Shown here piece after piece: positions 50,804 through 60,500 of a DNA stretch of 64,000 nt. Numbering within the stretch: position 1 is the first letter of the stretch; each line of letters opens with the position of its first letter. The stretch comes from Arcobacter siniprincipis. Its GTDB lineage: Bacteria; Campylobacterota; Campylobacteria; Campylobacterales; Arcobacteraceae. The notes beneath the pieces were generated by a model that did no database searches, was not told where the DNA came from, and saw only the letters and a program-made list of their open reading frames with translations. Both the position numbers and the translations under genes were made by a program. The stretch lies in assembly GCF_048571125.1 (NCBI RefSeq), contig NZ_CP182343.1, positions 2,666,001 to 2,730,000 of the forward strand, in the 5' to 3' direction.

Positions 50804-51396
50804 TTGGCCTTCAAAATTTTTGGATAAGTCTTTTTTATAAACTGCAATAAAAACATACTTATAATTCCTTCAATTATCATAGCACCAGAATCAACTATAA
50901 ATATAGTATATGAAGCATACTCATACTCTGGTTTTGAAAAAAGTAAGATTATTGCTAAAAAAAGCGTAGCAAAAAATGTACCTAAAAATCCAACTAAAAA
51001 AAACTTAACTTTTTCATTTAATTTATTAGTAATTTCCATATTATATAAATAATACACAATGATTGCCGGCATTCCCATAACAAAAAGATTTACTCCTAGT
51101 GATACAACACCTCCATAACCTAAAAGTAAAGCTTGAAGTACTAAAGCTATAAAAATACTAATAAAACTCATCCACCCAATTAGTATCCCAATCACGCCAA
51201 TAAGGACTAAATGTATTTGGGTAACACCAAGTGGGACATGAATAAATGTTGCTATAAAAAACATAGCACTCATAGCTGCTGCTAAAGTTATCTTTTCATC
51301 TTTTATAGATTTTATAGAAACATATAAACAAACTAAACTAATAGCGCTAACAGTTACAGTTGATTCTAAAGTTAAGACACCATCAGCTATATGCAC
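50800..51396 (-). CDS. nikM: Nickel ECF transporter substrate-binding protein NikM
   Basis: A 198-residue CbiM/NikM membrane protein with the hallmark N-terminus MHIADGVL, in which Met1 and His2 bind the metal, and a further candidate histidine in FIHVPLGVTQIHLV. About six helices follow. It starts with GTG at 51396, which shares its first base with the nikK stop. NikM gives the transporter its metal specificity; nickel rather than cobalt is inferred from the flanking nikK and nikL. Confidence 0.85.
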   Translation of the reverse strand: MHIADGVLTLESTVTVSAISLVCLYVSIKSIKDEKITLAAAMSAMFFIATFIHVPLGVTQIHLVLIGVIGILIGWMSFISIFIALVLQALLLGYGGVVSLGVNLFVMGMPAIIVYYLYNMEITNKLNEKVKFFLVGFLGTFFATLFLAIILLFSKPEYEYASYTIFIVDSGAMIIEGIISMFLLQFIKKTYPKILKAK

Positions 51397-52124
51397 TAGT
51401 AAGCCTTAATCCAAAGTAAAGCACCATTTTCTATAGGGTACTCTTTACCATCTTCTTTATTTTTTATTTGCCCTTCTTCAATTAAAGCTGCAAATCCCCA
51501 CCATCCTTTGTGATTCATAACAAAAGAAAAAATACCATTAGCATCAGTTTTAACAACTTGTGTTACATGACTACTAGTTGGAGCTTTTAAATTAAAGTCA
51601 TTATATAGTTCAACTTCAACTTCAACATTACTAGCTGGTTTACCATCGTGTAAAACTTTTCCTTGAAATAAATTACCTGCATATAATCCAAAAGGTTTAA
51701 CCATTGGTACAATCTCATATTTTAACCCAATAGGTTCATCCCAACCATCTTCTAAACCATAAGCATCAACAATTAGTTTTGGTACATGAATAATATACTT
51801 TCCTTCTGCTGGTTCAAAATATGCTTGTGGCTCAACAAAAAATTTATATACACCTGGCATATTTATTTTATATTTTGCACTCCAAGCTTTGTGTCCTAAT
51901 TTCTTAGTTTCGTTTACAGGTATTTTATTATCATTACTGTTTACAAATAATTTTGGCTTTTCCATTGTCATTGCATTTTGCTCAAAAGGATGTATAAATG
52001 AAATATCAAAATTAAGCGTTGAATTTTTTTTATCATCAACAACATCACTGTTTGACATAAAAGTTAAGAAATGAGCTTGTGATAGTGTAAGCAACATAAT
52101 AAGAGTAGAAATAATTTTTAACAT
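51396..52124 (-). CDS. nikK: NikK-like periplasmic metal-binding protein (DUF4198)
   Basis: A 242-residue periplasmic protein. The signal peptide ends LSQA before HFLTFMSNSD, so the mature protein would begin with histidine, a typical DUF4198/NikK trait. Later histidines (FIHPFEQNAM, KLGHKAW) and an Ig-like C-terminal part fit the family. It probably binds and delivers nickel to NikM. It is the first gene of nikKMLQO, with AAAGGAA before the start and a -10 box at 52147-52152. Nickel would serve hydrogenase or urease, neither encoded in the window. Confidence 0.8.
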   Translation of the reverse strand: MLKIISTLIMLLTLSQAHFLTFMSNSDVVDDKKNSTLNFDISFIHPFEQNAMTMEKPKLFVNSNDNKIPVNETKKLGHKAWSAKYKINMPGVYKFFVEPQAYFEPAEGKYIIHVPKLIVDAYGLEDGWDEPIGLKYEIVPMVKPFGLYAGNLFQGKVLHDGKPASNVEVEVELYNDFNLKAPTSSHVTQVVKTDANGIFSFVMNHKGWWGFAALIEEGQIKNKEDGKEYPIENGALLWIKAY

Positions 52125-52146
52125 GTGTTTCCTTTTAGTTTTGAAG

Positions 52147-52152
52147 ATTATA
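52147..52152 (-). promoter_or_regulatory. -10 box of nikKMLQO
   Basis: TATAAT on the minus strand in TTTATAATC, giving a start near 52140. No convincing NikR palindrome or riboswitch is visible in the short leader. Confidence 0.45.
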
Positions 52153-52221
52153 AATCCATATGCGTTAAATCACACTAAATAAAAACTACACTTATGTATT
52201 TTTAGGAAATTTTTAGAAAAA

Positions 52222-52255
52222 TAATAAAAAGAGGCAAAATGAACCTCTTTTTATT
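52222..52255 (-). terminator. Terminator after the YciI-like gene
   Basis: AATAAAAAGAGG pairs with CCTCTTTTTATT around a nine-base loop, followed by T-rich sequence on the minus strand. It overlaps the stop codon of the YciI-like gene. Confidence 0.75.
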
Positions 52256-52541
52256 AATCTTTAGGAAGTAACTTTACAGGCACGATTTGAAATTCATCCA
52301 TATTCCATACATTGTTTGTAACATATGGCTCATTATCTATCCAATCATTTAATTCATCTTCTGTTTCAAAATCAACAAATAACGTAGAGCCAACCATTTG
52401 ATCTTCTTCAATTAGAGCACCTGCATTGATTATTTTACCTTCAGCTATAAGTTTTTTTGCACCTGCTACATGAGCATCTCTTACTTCTAATCTTTTATCA
52501 AGCGCATTATCATTATCATAAGCAATTATTAAATATTGCAT
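52254..52541 (-). CDS. YciI-family protein
   Basis: A 95-residue protein of the YciI/YCII family. MQYLIIAYDNDNAL is the first strand, RDAHVAGAKKLIAEGKIINAGAL has the conserved histidine and the glycine-rich turn, and WIDNEPYVTNNVW the C-terminal motif. YciI resembles muconolactone isomerase; the biological role is not established, and some relatives are cis-hydrolases. Monocistronic with its own terminator. Confidence 0.88.
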   Translation of the reverse strand: MQYLIIAYDNDNALDKRLEVRDAHVAGAKKLIAEGKIINAGALIEEDQMVGSTLFVDFETEDELNDWIDNEPYVTNNVWNMDEFQIVPVKLLPKD

Positions 52542-52602
52542 TGTATTCCTTTGAATTTATTTTAAGAATTAGCATTCTAGCATTAAAAAAGTATGATATT
52601 AA

Positions 52603-52998
52603 TTATGTGTTAAAAAGAAGTCCAGTAGCAACTGCAAAACAGAAAGGGTAAAGAATAACATTAAAGTATCTAAATAGTAGTGTTATATTGATGTTTATTG
52701 GCATTACTTCATGAATCTCTAATCCAGAAGATAATTTTTGCATCATATTTAATTTAAAAGCCAAATCAAAAAACTTGATAAGAATAATACTTGACATCCA
52801 AAAGCCATAGTTTGATAGATATATTGATACAGCAAGTGTATAGAAAAATGTAACATGCAAGATAAAATATAAAAAAATATTTTTACTAAATACTTGATAG
52901 TTATTGTAAATTAAACCATAAAGGTTATCATGTTTTTGCCAGTTTGACTCAAATAGTTCAAGAGCCATAAAAAGTAGTAATAAAGAGTATAAGTCCAT
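52603..52998 (-). CDS. Small membrane protein of unknown function
   Basis: A 131-residue protein with four predicted helices, about residues 2-14, 38-62, 66-78 and 105-130. I do not recognise the family. ESNWQKHDNLYGLIYNNY forms a polar loop after the first helix. It begins 36 bases beyond rpoC, past the operon terminator, and is followed by the YciI-like gene. It may be a Campylobacterota-specific protein. Confidence 0.6.
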   Translation of the reverse strand: MDLYSLLLLFMALELFESNWQKHDNLYGLIYNNYQVFSKNIFLYFILHVTFFYTLAVSIYLSNYGFWMSSIILIKFFDLAFKLNMMQKLSSGLEIHEVMPININITLLFRYFNVILYPFCFAVATGLLFNT

Positions 52999-53009
52999 TA
53001 TTAAAAATC

Positions 53010-53033
53010 ACAATAGAGCAAAAGCTCTATTGT
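53010..53033 (-). terminator. Terminator of the rpl-rpoBC operon
   Basis: ACAATAGAGC and GCTCTATTGT form a perfect ten-base-pair stem with an AAAA loop one base after the rpoC stop. A GATTTTTAAT tail follows on the minus strand. Confidence 0.85.
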
Positions 53034-56000
53034 CTATTTATCGTTAATTCTAAATTTGATTTTTTGATCTTTATAAAGACCAGTTCCAACTGGTATAGTT
53101 CTACCAATTACAACATTTTCTTTTAAGTCTTCTAATAAGTCCATTTTAGCACTTATTGCAGCTTCAGTAAGAACTTTAGTAGTCTCTTGGAAAGATGCAG
53201 CTGAAATAATAGAATCAGATGTAACAGCAGCTCTTGTAATACCTAATAATAAAGGATCAGCAATCGCAGGTTCTCCACCTAGTCTCATAATTCTTCTATT
53301 TTCAATTTGGAATCTTTTCTTAGAAACCATGTCTCCTACAATAAACTTAGTATCTCCACCATCAAGAATAGAAACTTGTCTTAGCATTTGAGATAAAATA
53401 ACCTCAATATGTTTATCAGCAATATTTACCCCTTGAGATCTATATACTTGTTGTACTTCAGAAACAATAAAGTAATGTAATGCTTTTTCACCTAAAATTC
53501 TAAGTACATCATGAGAAGCAACTTGTCCATCAGTTAATGCTTCACCAGCATGAACAAACTCACCTTCGTGTACTAAAATTTGTTTAGATTTATCAACTAA
53601 ATACTCTACTTTGCTACCTTTATCATCAGTTATGATAATTCTTTGTTTATTTCTTAAACTTTTTCCAAAAGAAACTACACCGTCAAATGATGCTAATACA
53701 GCAATATTTTTTGGTCGTCTAGCTTCAAATAATTCAGATACTCTTGGAAGACCCCCAGTAATATCTTTAGATTTTTGAGAAGCTTTTGGAGTTTTACCAA
53801 TAATATCAGCTATCTCAACTTTTTGTCCTTCAGAAACAAAAAGAGATGTTTTAGGATCAAGTGTATATCTAATTAATTCATCAGATTCAGTTGCTAAAAC
53901 AATAGTTGGTTTAAATCCAGCAGGAACATATTCATTAATAACTAATTTAGAAGTACCAGTTAAATCATCAAATTGCTCAGATGCTGTAATTCCTGGAATA
54001 ATATCTTCAAATGTTACAGTACCAGCTTTTTCTGAAATAGTTGGATTTGCATATGGATCCCATTCTGCAATAACAACTCTCTCATCAGCTTCTGGTTTAG
54101 AAAGAATAGTCTCTTTTTCAACTTCTGTATTATCATCTAATTCTATAACAGAACCTCTTGCAATATAATGTCTTAATGCTTCTCTATCATCACCATCAAC
54201 AATAACAGCAAAAAGTCCTTTTTCAACAACTTTATCTCCAGCTTTAATATCTGGTCTTCTCTCTAAATAATCTCCAGTTAATTTATAATATTTAACTGAA
54301 CCTTTAGCTCCTGATGTAACTAAAGTAATAATAGGCGCACCATCTTCAACTCTTAATTCAGATGCGAAAGGAACTCGGTTTGGAACATTCCAACCGTCTT
54401 TAATCATCTCTACAATTGATTCATTTGCTTCAACTTCTTCACCATCAGCATATGGTAAATAAAGTTTACCTTCAATTTTACCAGATACACCTGCTAGCTC
54501 ATTTGGTCTTGCAACATCATTTTTTCTTAAGTAGAATTTCTTCTCTTCTTTACCGTTAGTAATTGTCAAAATTGTCTCTTCATGAAGAGTCTCAGTTGTA
54601 ATTTTACCTTTAAATGGTGCATTAATTTTTAGTTCAACAAGTAAAATACCTGCATTTCTTCTATTTGCAACAATTATTTTATCAGCTTTAGAAACATAAG
54701 TTTTGATATTATAATATCTAATAAACCCTTCTTTATCAGCTCTTAATTCTCTTTCTGTTTGAGTTGCACTTGCAGTTCCCCCAACGTGGAAAGTTCTAAG
54801 AGTAAGCTGTGTTCCTGGCTCCCCAATTGATTGAGCAGCAAGTACACCAACCGCTTCACCTGGATTTGCTTTTCTTTGCTCACCAAGGTTTAGACCATAA
54901 CATTTTGAACATAATCCATTTTCAATTTTACAAGTTAAAGGAGTTCTAATTACTACAGATTTAACTTCTGAATCTTTTACAATTTTTGCATCTTCTTCAG
55001 TAATTAATGTACCTTCAGTAAACAAAATTTCATTAGATATTGGATCAATAATATCTTCTGCAATTACTCTACCTGTGATTCTTTCTTCTAAGCTCTCAGT
55101 TAATTCATTACCACTTGATAAATCAGTAATTTCAATACCTTCATGAGTCCCACAATCATCAGCTGTAATTCTTACATTTTGAGAAACGTCAATTAGTTTT
55201 CTAGTTAAGTAACCCGCATTTGCAGTTTTAAGTGCTGTATCAGCAAGACCTTTTCTAGCTCCGTGAGTAGAAATAAAGTACTCAAGTACATTTAGACCCT
55301 CTTTAAAGTTAGAGATAATTGGTGTTTCAATAATAGAACCATCAGGTTTAGCCATAAGACCCCTCATACCTGCTAACTGTCTAATTTGAGCAGCAGACCC
55401 TCTAGCCCCTGAATCGGCCATCATATAAATAGAATTAAATCCATTTTTATCTGTTTCAACAAGTTCCATCATCTCTCGACCAAGTTTATTATTAACTTCT
55501 GTCCAGATATCAATAATTTTATTATATCTTTCTTGTTCAGTTAATAAACCTTGCTCAAATTGTTTTTGAACTTCAATAACATCTTTTTTAGACTTAGCAA
55601 TATGCGCAGGTTTAGTTTCTGGAACTCTAATATCATCAATAGAAACAGAAATACCCGCATCAGTTGCATATCTAAAACCTAAGTTTTTAAGGTTATCCAA
55701 GAATCTTGGAGTAACTTCATATCCACCATGTTTATAAATATAATCAACCAAAATACCAATATCTTTTTTCTTTAAAATCTTATTCCATAATTCTAAAGGA
55801 ACAAAATCAGGTAAAATATTATGAACAATTAATCTTCCAACTGTTGTATGAATAATTTTATCATTCATTTTTGTTCTGATTTTTGCATGTAAATCTACTT
55901 GTTTCATCTCTAAAGCGATAACTGCTTCATCAACACCAGTAAATAGTTTATGCTCACCTTTAACTCCATCTTTTTCTAATGATAGATAATAAATACCTAA

Positions 56001-57560
56001 AATCATATCTTGCGAAGGAACAGCAATTGCTCTCCCTGATGCTGGTAAAAGAATATTCATAGAACTCATCATAAGAATTTTTGCTTCTGCAATAGCTTCT
56101 TGTGATAAAGGTACGTGAACTGCCATCTGGTCACCATCGAAGTCAGCATTAAATGCAGAACATACTAATGGGTGTAATTGAATAGCTTTTCCATCAATTA
56201 GCGTTGGGTGGAACGCTTGAATTGAAAGTTTATGAAGAGTTGGAGCTCTATTTAGCATAATTGGATATTCATCAACAATTTCACTTAAACATTCCCAAAC
56301 TTCATTAGTCTCAGCTTCAATCATTCTTTTTGCTGATTTTAATGTAGTTGCATAACCTTTTTCTTCTAGTTTTGCCATCAAGTGTGGTTTAAATAACTCT
56401 AAAGCCATTTTTTTAGGAATACCACATTGATCCATATTTAAAGATGGTCCAACAACGATTACAGATCTTCCTGAGAAGTCAACTCTTTTACCAAGTAAAT
56501 TCTGTCTAAATCGTCCTTGTTTACCTTTAATAATTTCAGATAAAGATTTTAAAGGTCTTTTATTTGCACCTTTAACTGCATTTGCAGTTTTACCATTATC
56601 AAATAAAGCATCAACTGCTTCTTGAAGCATTCTTTTTTCATTTCTTTGAATGATTTCAGGGGCATCAAGTTCTGATAATCTTTTAAGTCTGTTATTTCTG
56701 TTTATAACTCTTCTATAAAGGTCATTCACATCAGATACTGCAAATTTTCCACCATCTAGAGAAACTAGTGGTCTTAAATCTGGTGGAAGAACTGGAAGTT
56801 GAGTTAGCATCATCCATTCAGGTCTATTTCCAGAATTAATAAAGTTTTCAACAACTTTTAATCTTTTTATAATAGTTTTTGTTTTAGCTTCTGATTTAGT
56901 AGATTTCATCTCTTCTTTTAAGCTATGTAATAATTCCATTAAATCAAGGTTTTCAAGTAAATCTCTTACAATTTGTCCACCCATATTAGCTTCAAAACCA
57001 GTATGCTCATAATGATCATAAATAGTTCTATATTGCTCTTCATTTAAAATGTCATATTTCATTACTTTTTTAGAATGTTCATTATCATAAAAAGCTTCAC
57101 CTGGCTCATTTACAATATAAGCTTCATAGTATAATACTCTTTCTAAATCTTTTAATTTAACACCAAGTAATGTACCAATTCTTGTAGGTAATGAACTTAC
57201 CATCCAAATATGAGCAACAGGAGATACTAAATCAATATGTCCCATTCTGTGTCTTCGCACTTTTGCAGAAGTTACTTCAACCCCACATTTTTCACAAACA
57301 ACACCTTTGTATCTCATTTTTTTGTATTTACCACAAAGACATTCATAATCTTTTACTGGTCCAAAAATTTTCGCACAAAATAAACCATCTCTTTCAGGTT
57401 TTAATGTTCTATAGTTAATAGTTTCAGGTTTTTTAACTTCTCCACATGACCAAGAAAGAATTTTCTCAGGACTTGCAAGTCTAAGTTGAAATGCTGAAAA
57501 ATCTTGTGGTCTTTCTAACTCTTTTATCTCAATTGGTTCTAATACTGTATTTTTACTCAT
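53034..57560 (-). CDS. rpoC: RNA polymerase subunit beta'
   Basis: A 1508-residue beta' subunit. The N-terminal zinc ribbon (CLCGKYKKMRYKGVVCEKC), the active-site NADFDGDQMAVH with three aspartates that bind Mg2+, the bridge helix/trigger loop region (GLMAKPDGSIIETPI) and the second zinc site (CKIENGLCSKCYG) are intact. Its start overlaps the rpoB stop by eight bases; in Helicobacter the two genes are fused, here they are separate. It is the last gene of the operon. Confidence 0.97.
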   Translation of the reverse strand: MSKNTVLEPIEIKELERPQDFSAFQLRLASPEKILSWSCGEVKKPETINYRTLKPERDGLFCAKIFGPVKDYECLCGKYKKMRYKGVVCEKCGVEVTSAKVRRHRMGHIDLVSPVAHIWMVSSLPTRIGTLLGVKLKDLERVLYYEAYIVNEPGEAFYDNEHSKKVMKYDILNEEQYRTIYDHYEHTGFEANMGGQIVRDLLENLDLMELLHSLKEEMKSTKSEAKTKTIIKRLKVVENFINSGNRPEWMMLTQLPVLPPDLRPLVSLDGGKFAVSDVNDLYRRVINRNNRLKRLSELDAPEIIQRNEKRMLQEAVDALFDNGKTANAVKGANKRPLKSLSEIIKGKQGRFRQNLLGKRVDFSGRSVIVVGPSLNMDQCGIPKKMALELFKPHLMAKLEEKGYATTLKSAKRMIEAETNEVWECLSEIVDEYPIMLNRAPTLHKLSIQAFHPTLIDGKAIQLHPLVCSAFNADFDGDQMAVHVPLSQEAIAEAKILMMSSMNILLPASGRAIAVPSQDMILGIYYLSLEKDGVKGEHKLFTGVDEAVIALEMKQVDLHAKIRTKMNDKIIHTTVGRLIVHNILPDFVPLELWNKILKKKDIGILVDYIYKHGGYEVTPRFLDNLKNLGFRYATDAGISVSIDDIRVPETKPAHIAKSKKDVIEVQKQFEQGLLTEQERYNKIIDIWTEVNNKLGREMMELVETDKNGFNSIYMMADSGARGSAAQIRQLAGMRGLMAKPDGSIIETPIISNFKEGLNVLEYFISTHGARKGLADTALKTANAGYLTRKLIDVSQNVRITADDCGTHEGIEITDLSSGNELTESLEERITGRVIAEDIIDPISNEILFTEGTLITEEDAKIVKDSEVKSVVIRTPLTCKIENGLCSKCYGLNLGEQRKANPGEAVGVLAAQSIGEPGTQLTLRTFHVGGTASATQTERELRADKEGFIRYYNIKTYVSKADKIIVANRRNAGILLVELKINAPFKGKITTETLHEETILTITNGKEEKKFYLRKNDVARPNELAGVSGKIEGKLYLPYADGEEVEANESIVEMIKDGWNVPNRVPFASELRVEDGAPIITLVTSGAKGSVKYYKLTGDYLERRPDIKAGDKVVEKGLFAVIVDGDDREALRHYIARGSVIELDDNTEVEKETILSKPEADERVVIAEWDPYANPTISEKAGTVTFEDIIPGITASEQFDDLTGTSKLVINEYVPAGFKPTIVLATESDELIRYTLDPKTSLFVSEGQKVEIADIIGKTPKASQKSKDITGGLPRVSELFEARRPKNIAVLASFDGVVSFGKSLRNKQRIIITDDKGSKVEYLVDKSKQILVHEGEFVHAGEALTDGQVASHDVLRILGEKALHYFIVSEVQQVYRSQGVNIADKHIEVILSQMLRQVSILDGGDTKFIVGDMVSKKRFQIENRRIMRLGGEPAIADPLLLGITRAAVTSDSIISAASFQETTKVLTEAAISAKMDLLEDLKENVVIGRTIPVGTGLYKDQKIKFRINDK

Positions 57561-60500
57561 TATTTTCTACCTCGTCAAAAATCTCTACATCTAAACCTAA
57601 AGCTTTTAACTCTTTTGTTAATACAAAGAAAGTTTCAGGAACACCTGAATCTGGAACATTTTCACCATTTGAAATTGCTCTATAAGCTCTCGTTCTTCCT
57701 TCTACATCATCAGATTTTGTTGTAAGCATTTCTTTAAGAACAGCAGTTGCTCCATAAGCTTCCAATGCCCAAACTTCCATCTCTCCAAATCTTTGACCAC
57801 CAAATAGTGCTTTACCACCAACTGGTTGTTGTGTTACAAGTGAATAAGGTCCAGTAGATCTTGCGTGAACTTTTTCATCAACTAAGTGATGTAGTTTTAG
57901 CATATACATATAACCTACATTTACTCTTTCTTTCATCTTATCACCAGTTTTACCATCAATAAGATTAGTTTTACCATCTAAGTCAATTTTTGCTAATTCA
58001 AATAGTTTTAAGAATTCGTCTTCTTTTACACCATCAAATACTTGAGTTGCAAATCTAACACCTTTTGTCCAATCTTGTGCATAATCAACTAATTCATCAT
58101 CACTTAATTTAGCTAAAAACTCTTTACCATTCATAAGTTTTGCAACATCAGCAATTTCTGTCATCTTAGCTCTTAATTCAGATACAAATTCAGTCTTCTT
58201 AGCATCAAAGATATCTTGAATTTGAGTTCCAAGTCTTTTACCTACTAATCCTAAGTGAACTTCAAGAATTTGTCCAATATTCATCCGTGATGGAACCCCT
58301 AGTGGATTTAATATAACATCAACAGTTGAACCATCTTCTAAATATGGCATATCAACTTGAGGTACGATGTTAGAAACAATACCTTTGTTTCCATGTCGTC
58401 CTGCCATTTTATCCCCAACTTTGATTTTTCTCTTAGTTGCGATATAAACTTTAACTTGTTTGATTACACCTGATTGTAAAATATCATCATGCTCTAATAC
58501 TTCAAGTTTTTCTTCATGGTCAGTTCTTAATCTAGATTTTTGATTAATAAAATACTCTTTTATATCGTTGTATTTTTTCTCAACATCTTTATCATAAGAA
58601 GATACTACTTTTTTCATAGCAAATCTATTTACATTTGCTAATACATCTAAAGGAATAACTTGACCTTTTTTATAAACTACATCATCTAAATCAACATCTT
58701 TAACTAATAGGGCTTTTGATAATAAATCATTGATTTTTAAAATCTCTTCTCTATCAAGCATTAATAGTTTATCATGATGTTTTAAATCAAGTTCAGCTTT
58801 TTCTGATTCTATTTCAGCAACTGCTCTTGAATCTTTTTCATAACCTTTTTTAGTGAAAACTTTTACATCAACAACTGTACCTTCCATTGAAGTAGGGCAG
58901 TAAAGTGATTTATTAATAACGTGACCTGCTTTTTCACCAAAGATTGCTCTTAATAGTCTCTCTTCAGGAGTTGGTTTAATTTCGCCTTTTGGTGTAACTT
59001 TCCCAACCATAATCATACCTGGCTTGATAAATGTACCAACTTTTACAATTCCTGATTCATCAAGATGTGTAATTGATTCATCTTTTACACCTGGTAAATC
59101 TCTTGTTATCTCTTCATTACCATGTTTAAGCTCTCTACACTCAACATCTTTTTCATAAATATGAATAGAAGTAAATGCATCTTCTTTAATTAATCTTTGA
59201 GATAATACAATCGCATCTTCGTAGTTATATCCATTCCATGGCATAAAGGCAACACAAGCATTAACACCAACTGCTAATTCACCTTTGTCCATTGAAGGAC
59301 CATCAGCGATTACTTGACCTTTTTGAACTGTATCACCCTCTTTTACTGCAATTCTTTGCCCAAAAGATGTATTATTATTTGTTCTAACATTTTTATTTAC
59401 ACTATAATGGTCAATAAATGCACCATTTTCATCTTCACCTCTAATGTAAATATTTTTAGCATCAGCTTTTTCAACAACACCTGTTCTATCAGCTTTAATA
59501 GCTTCCCAAGCATCTCTTGCAACTGTTTTTTCTAAACCAGTCCCAACTATTGGAGCATTTGGTCTTAATAATGGAACGGCTTGTCTCATCATATTCGATC
59601 CCATAAGTGCTCTATTGGCATCATCATGTTCTAAGAATGGAATTAATGAAGCAGCAACTCCCATAACCATTTGAGAAGAGATATCAATTAAATTAACTTT
59701 AGATCTTTCTACAATTAAAATTTCACCATCTTGTCTAGCTTCAATTAAAGGTTCAACAATTTTACCATTGTCATCAACTTTAGTAGAACCAGGAGCAATT
59801 AATAATCCCTCTTCTTGGGTTGCTGTTACATAAATAATTTCATTTGAAACAATTCCATCTTGAACTTTTTTATATGGTGCTTCAATAAATCCTAATTCAT
59901 TTACTTTTGCAAATGTAGATAATGTATTGATAAGACCAATATTTTGTCCCTCTGGAGTTTCAACTGGACAAATTCTTCCGTAGTGAGTTGCGTGAACATC
60001 TCTTACTTCAAATCCAGCTCTCTCTTTTACAAGTCCACCTTCACCAAGTGCAGAAAGTCTTCTTTTATGAGTAACTTCTGATAATGGATTAGTTTGGTCC
60101 ATAAATTGTGATAATTGTCCAGATGTAAAGAACTCAGTAATTGTTGATGTAATCATTTTAGAGTTAACTAAATCATGTGGCATAATATCTTCTAATGTAC
60201 CAGATAATGTAGTCATTTTGTCTCTAATTGCTTTTTGCATTTTGATTAAACCAGAATGCATTTCATTTGCAAGTAACTCACCAATAGCTCTAATTCTTCT
60301 GTTACCTAAGTGATCTCTATCCTCGATATGACCATGACCAGATTTAACTTTTACAAGGTATTGAACAGTTTTAATAACATCTTCATAAGTAAGTGTTGTA
60401 ACATATTCAGGAACATTTACACCTAACTTGTGGTTCATTTTCATTCTTCCCACTTTAGTTAAGTCATATCTTTCTGGATCAAAGAATAATTTTTTAACGA

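Noticed and set aside
52125..52253. NikR operator or metal riboswitch upstream of nikK
   Set aside because: The leader is too short for a riboswitch and I found no convincing long palindrome.
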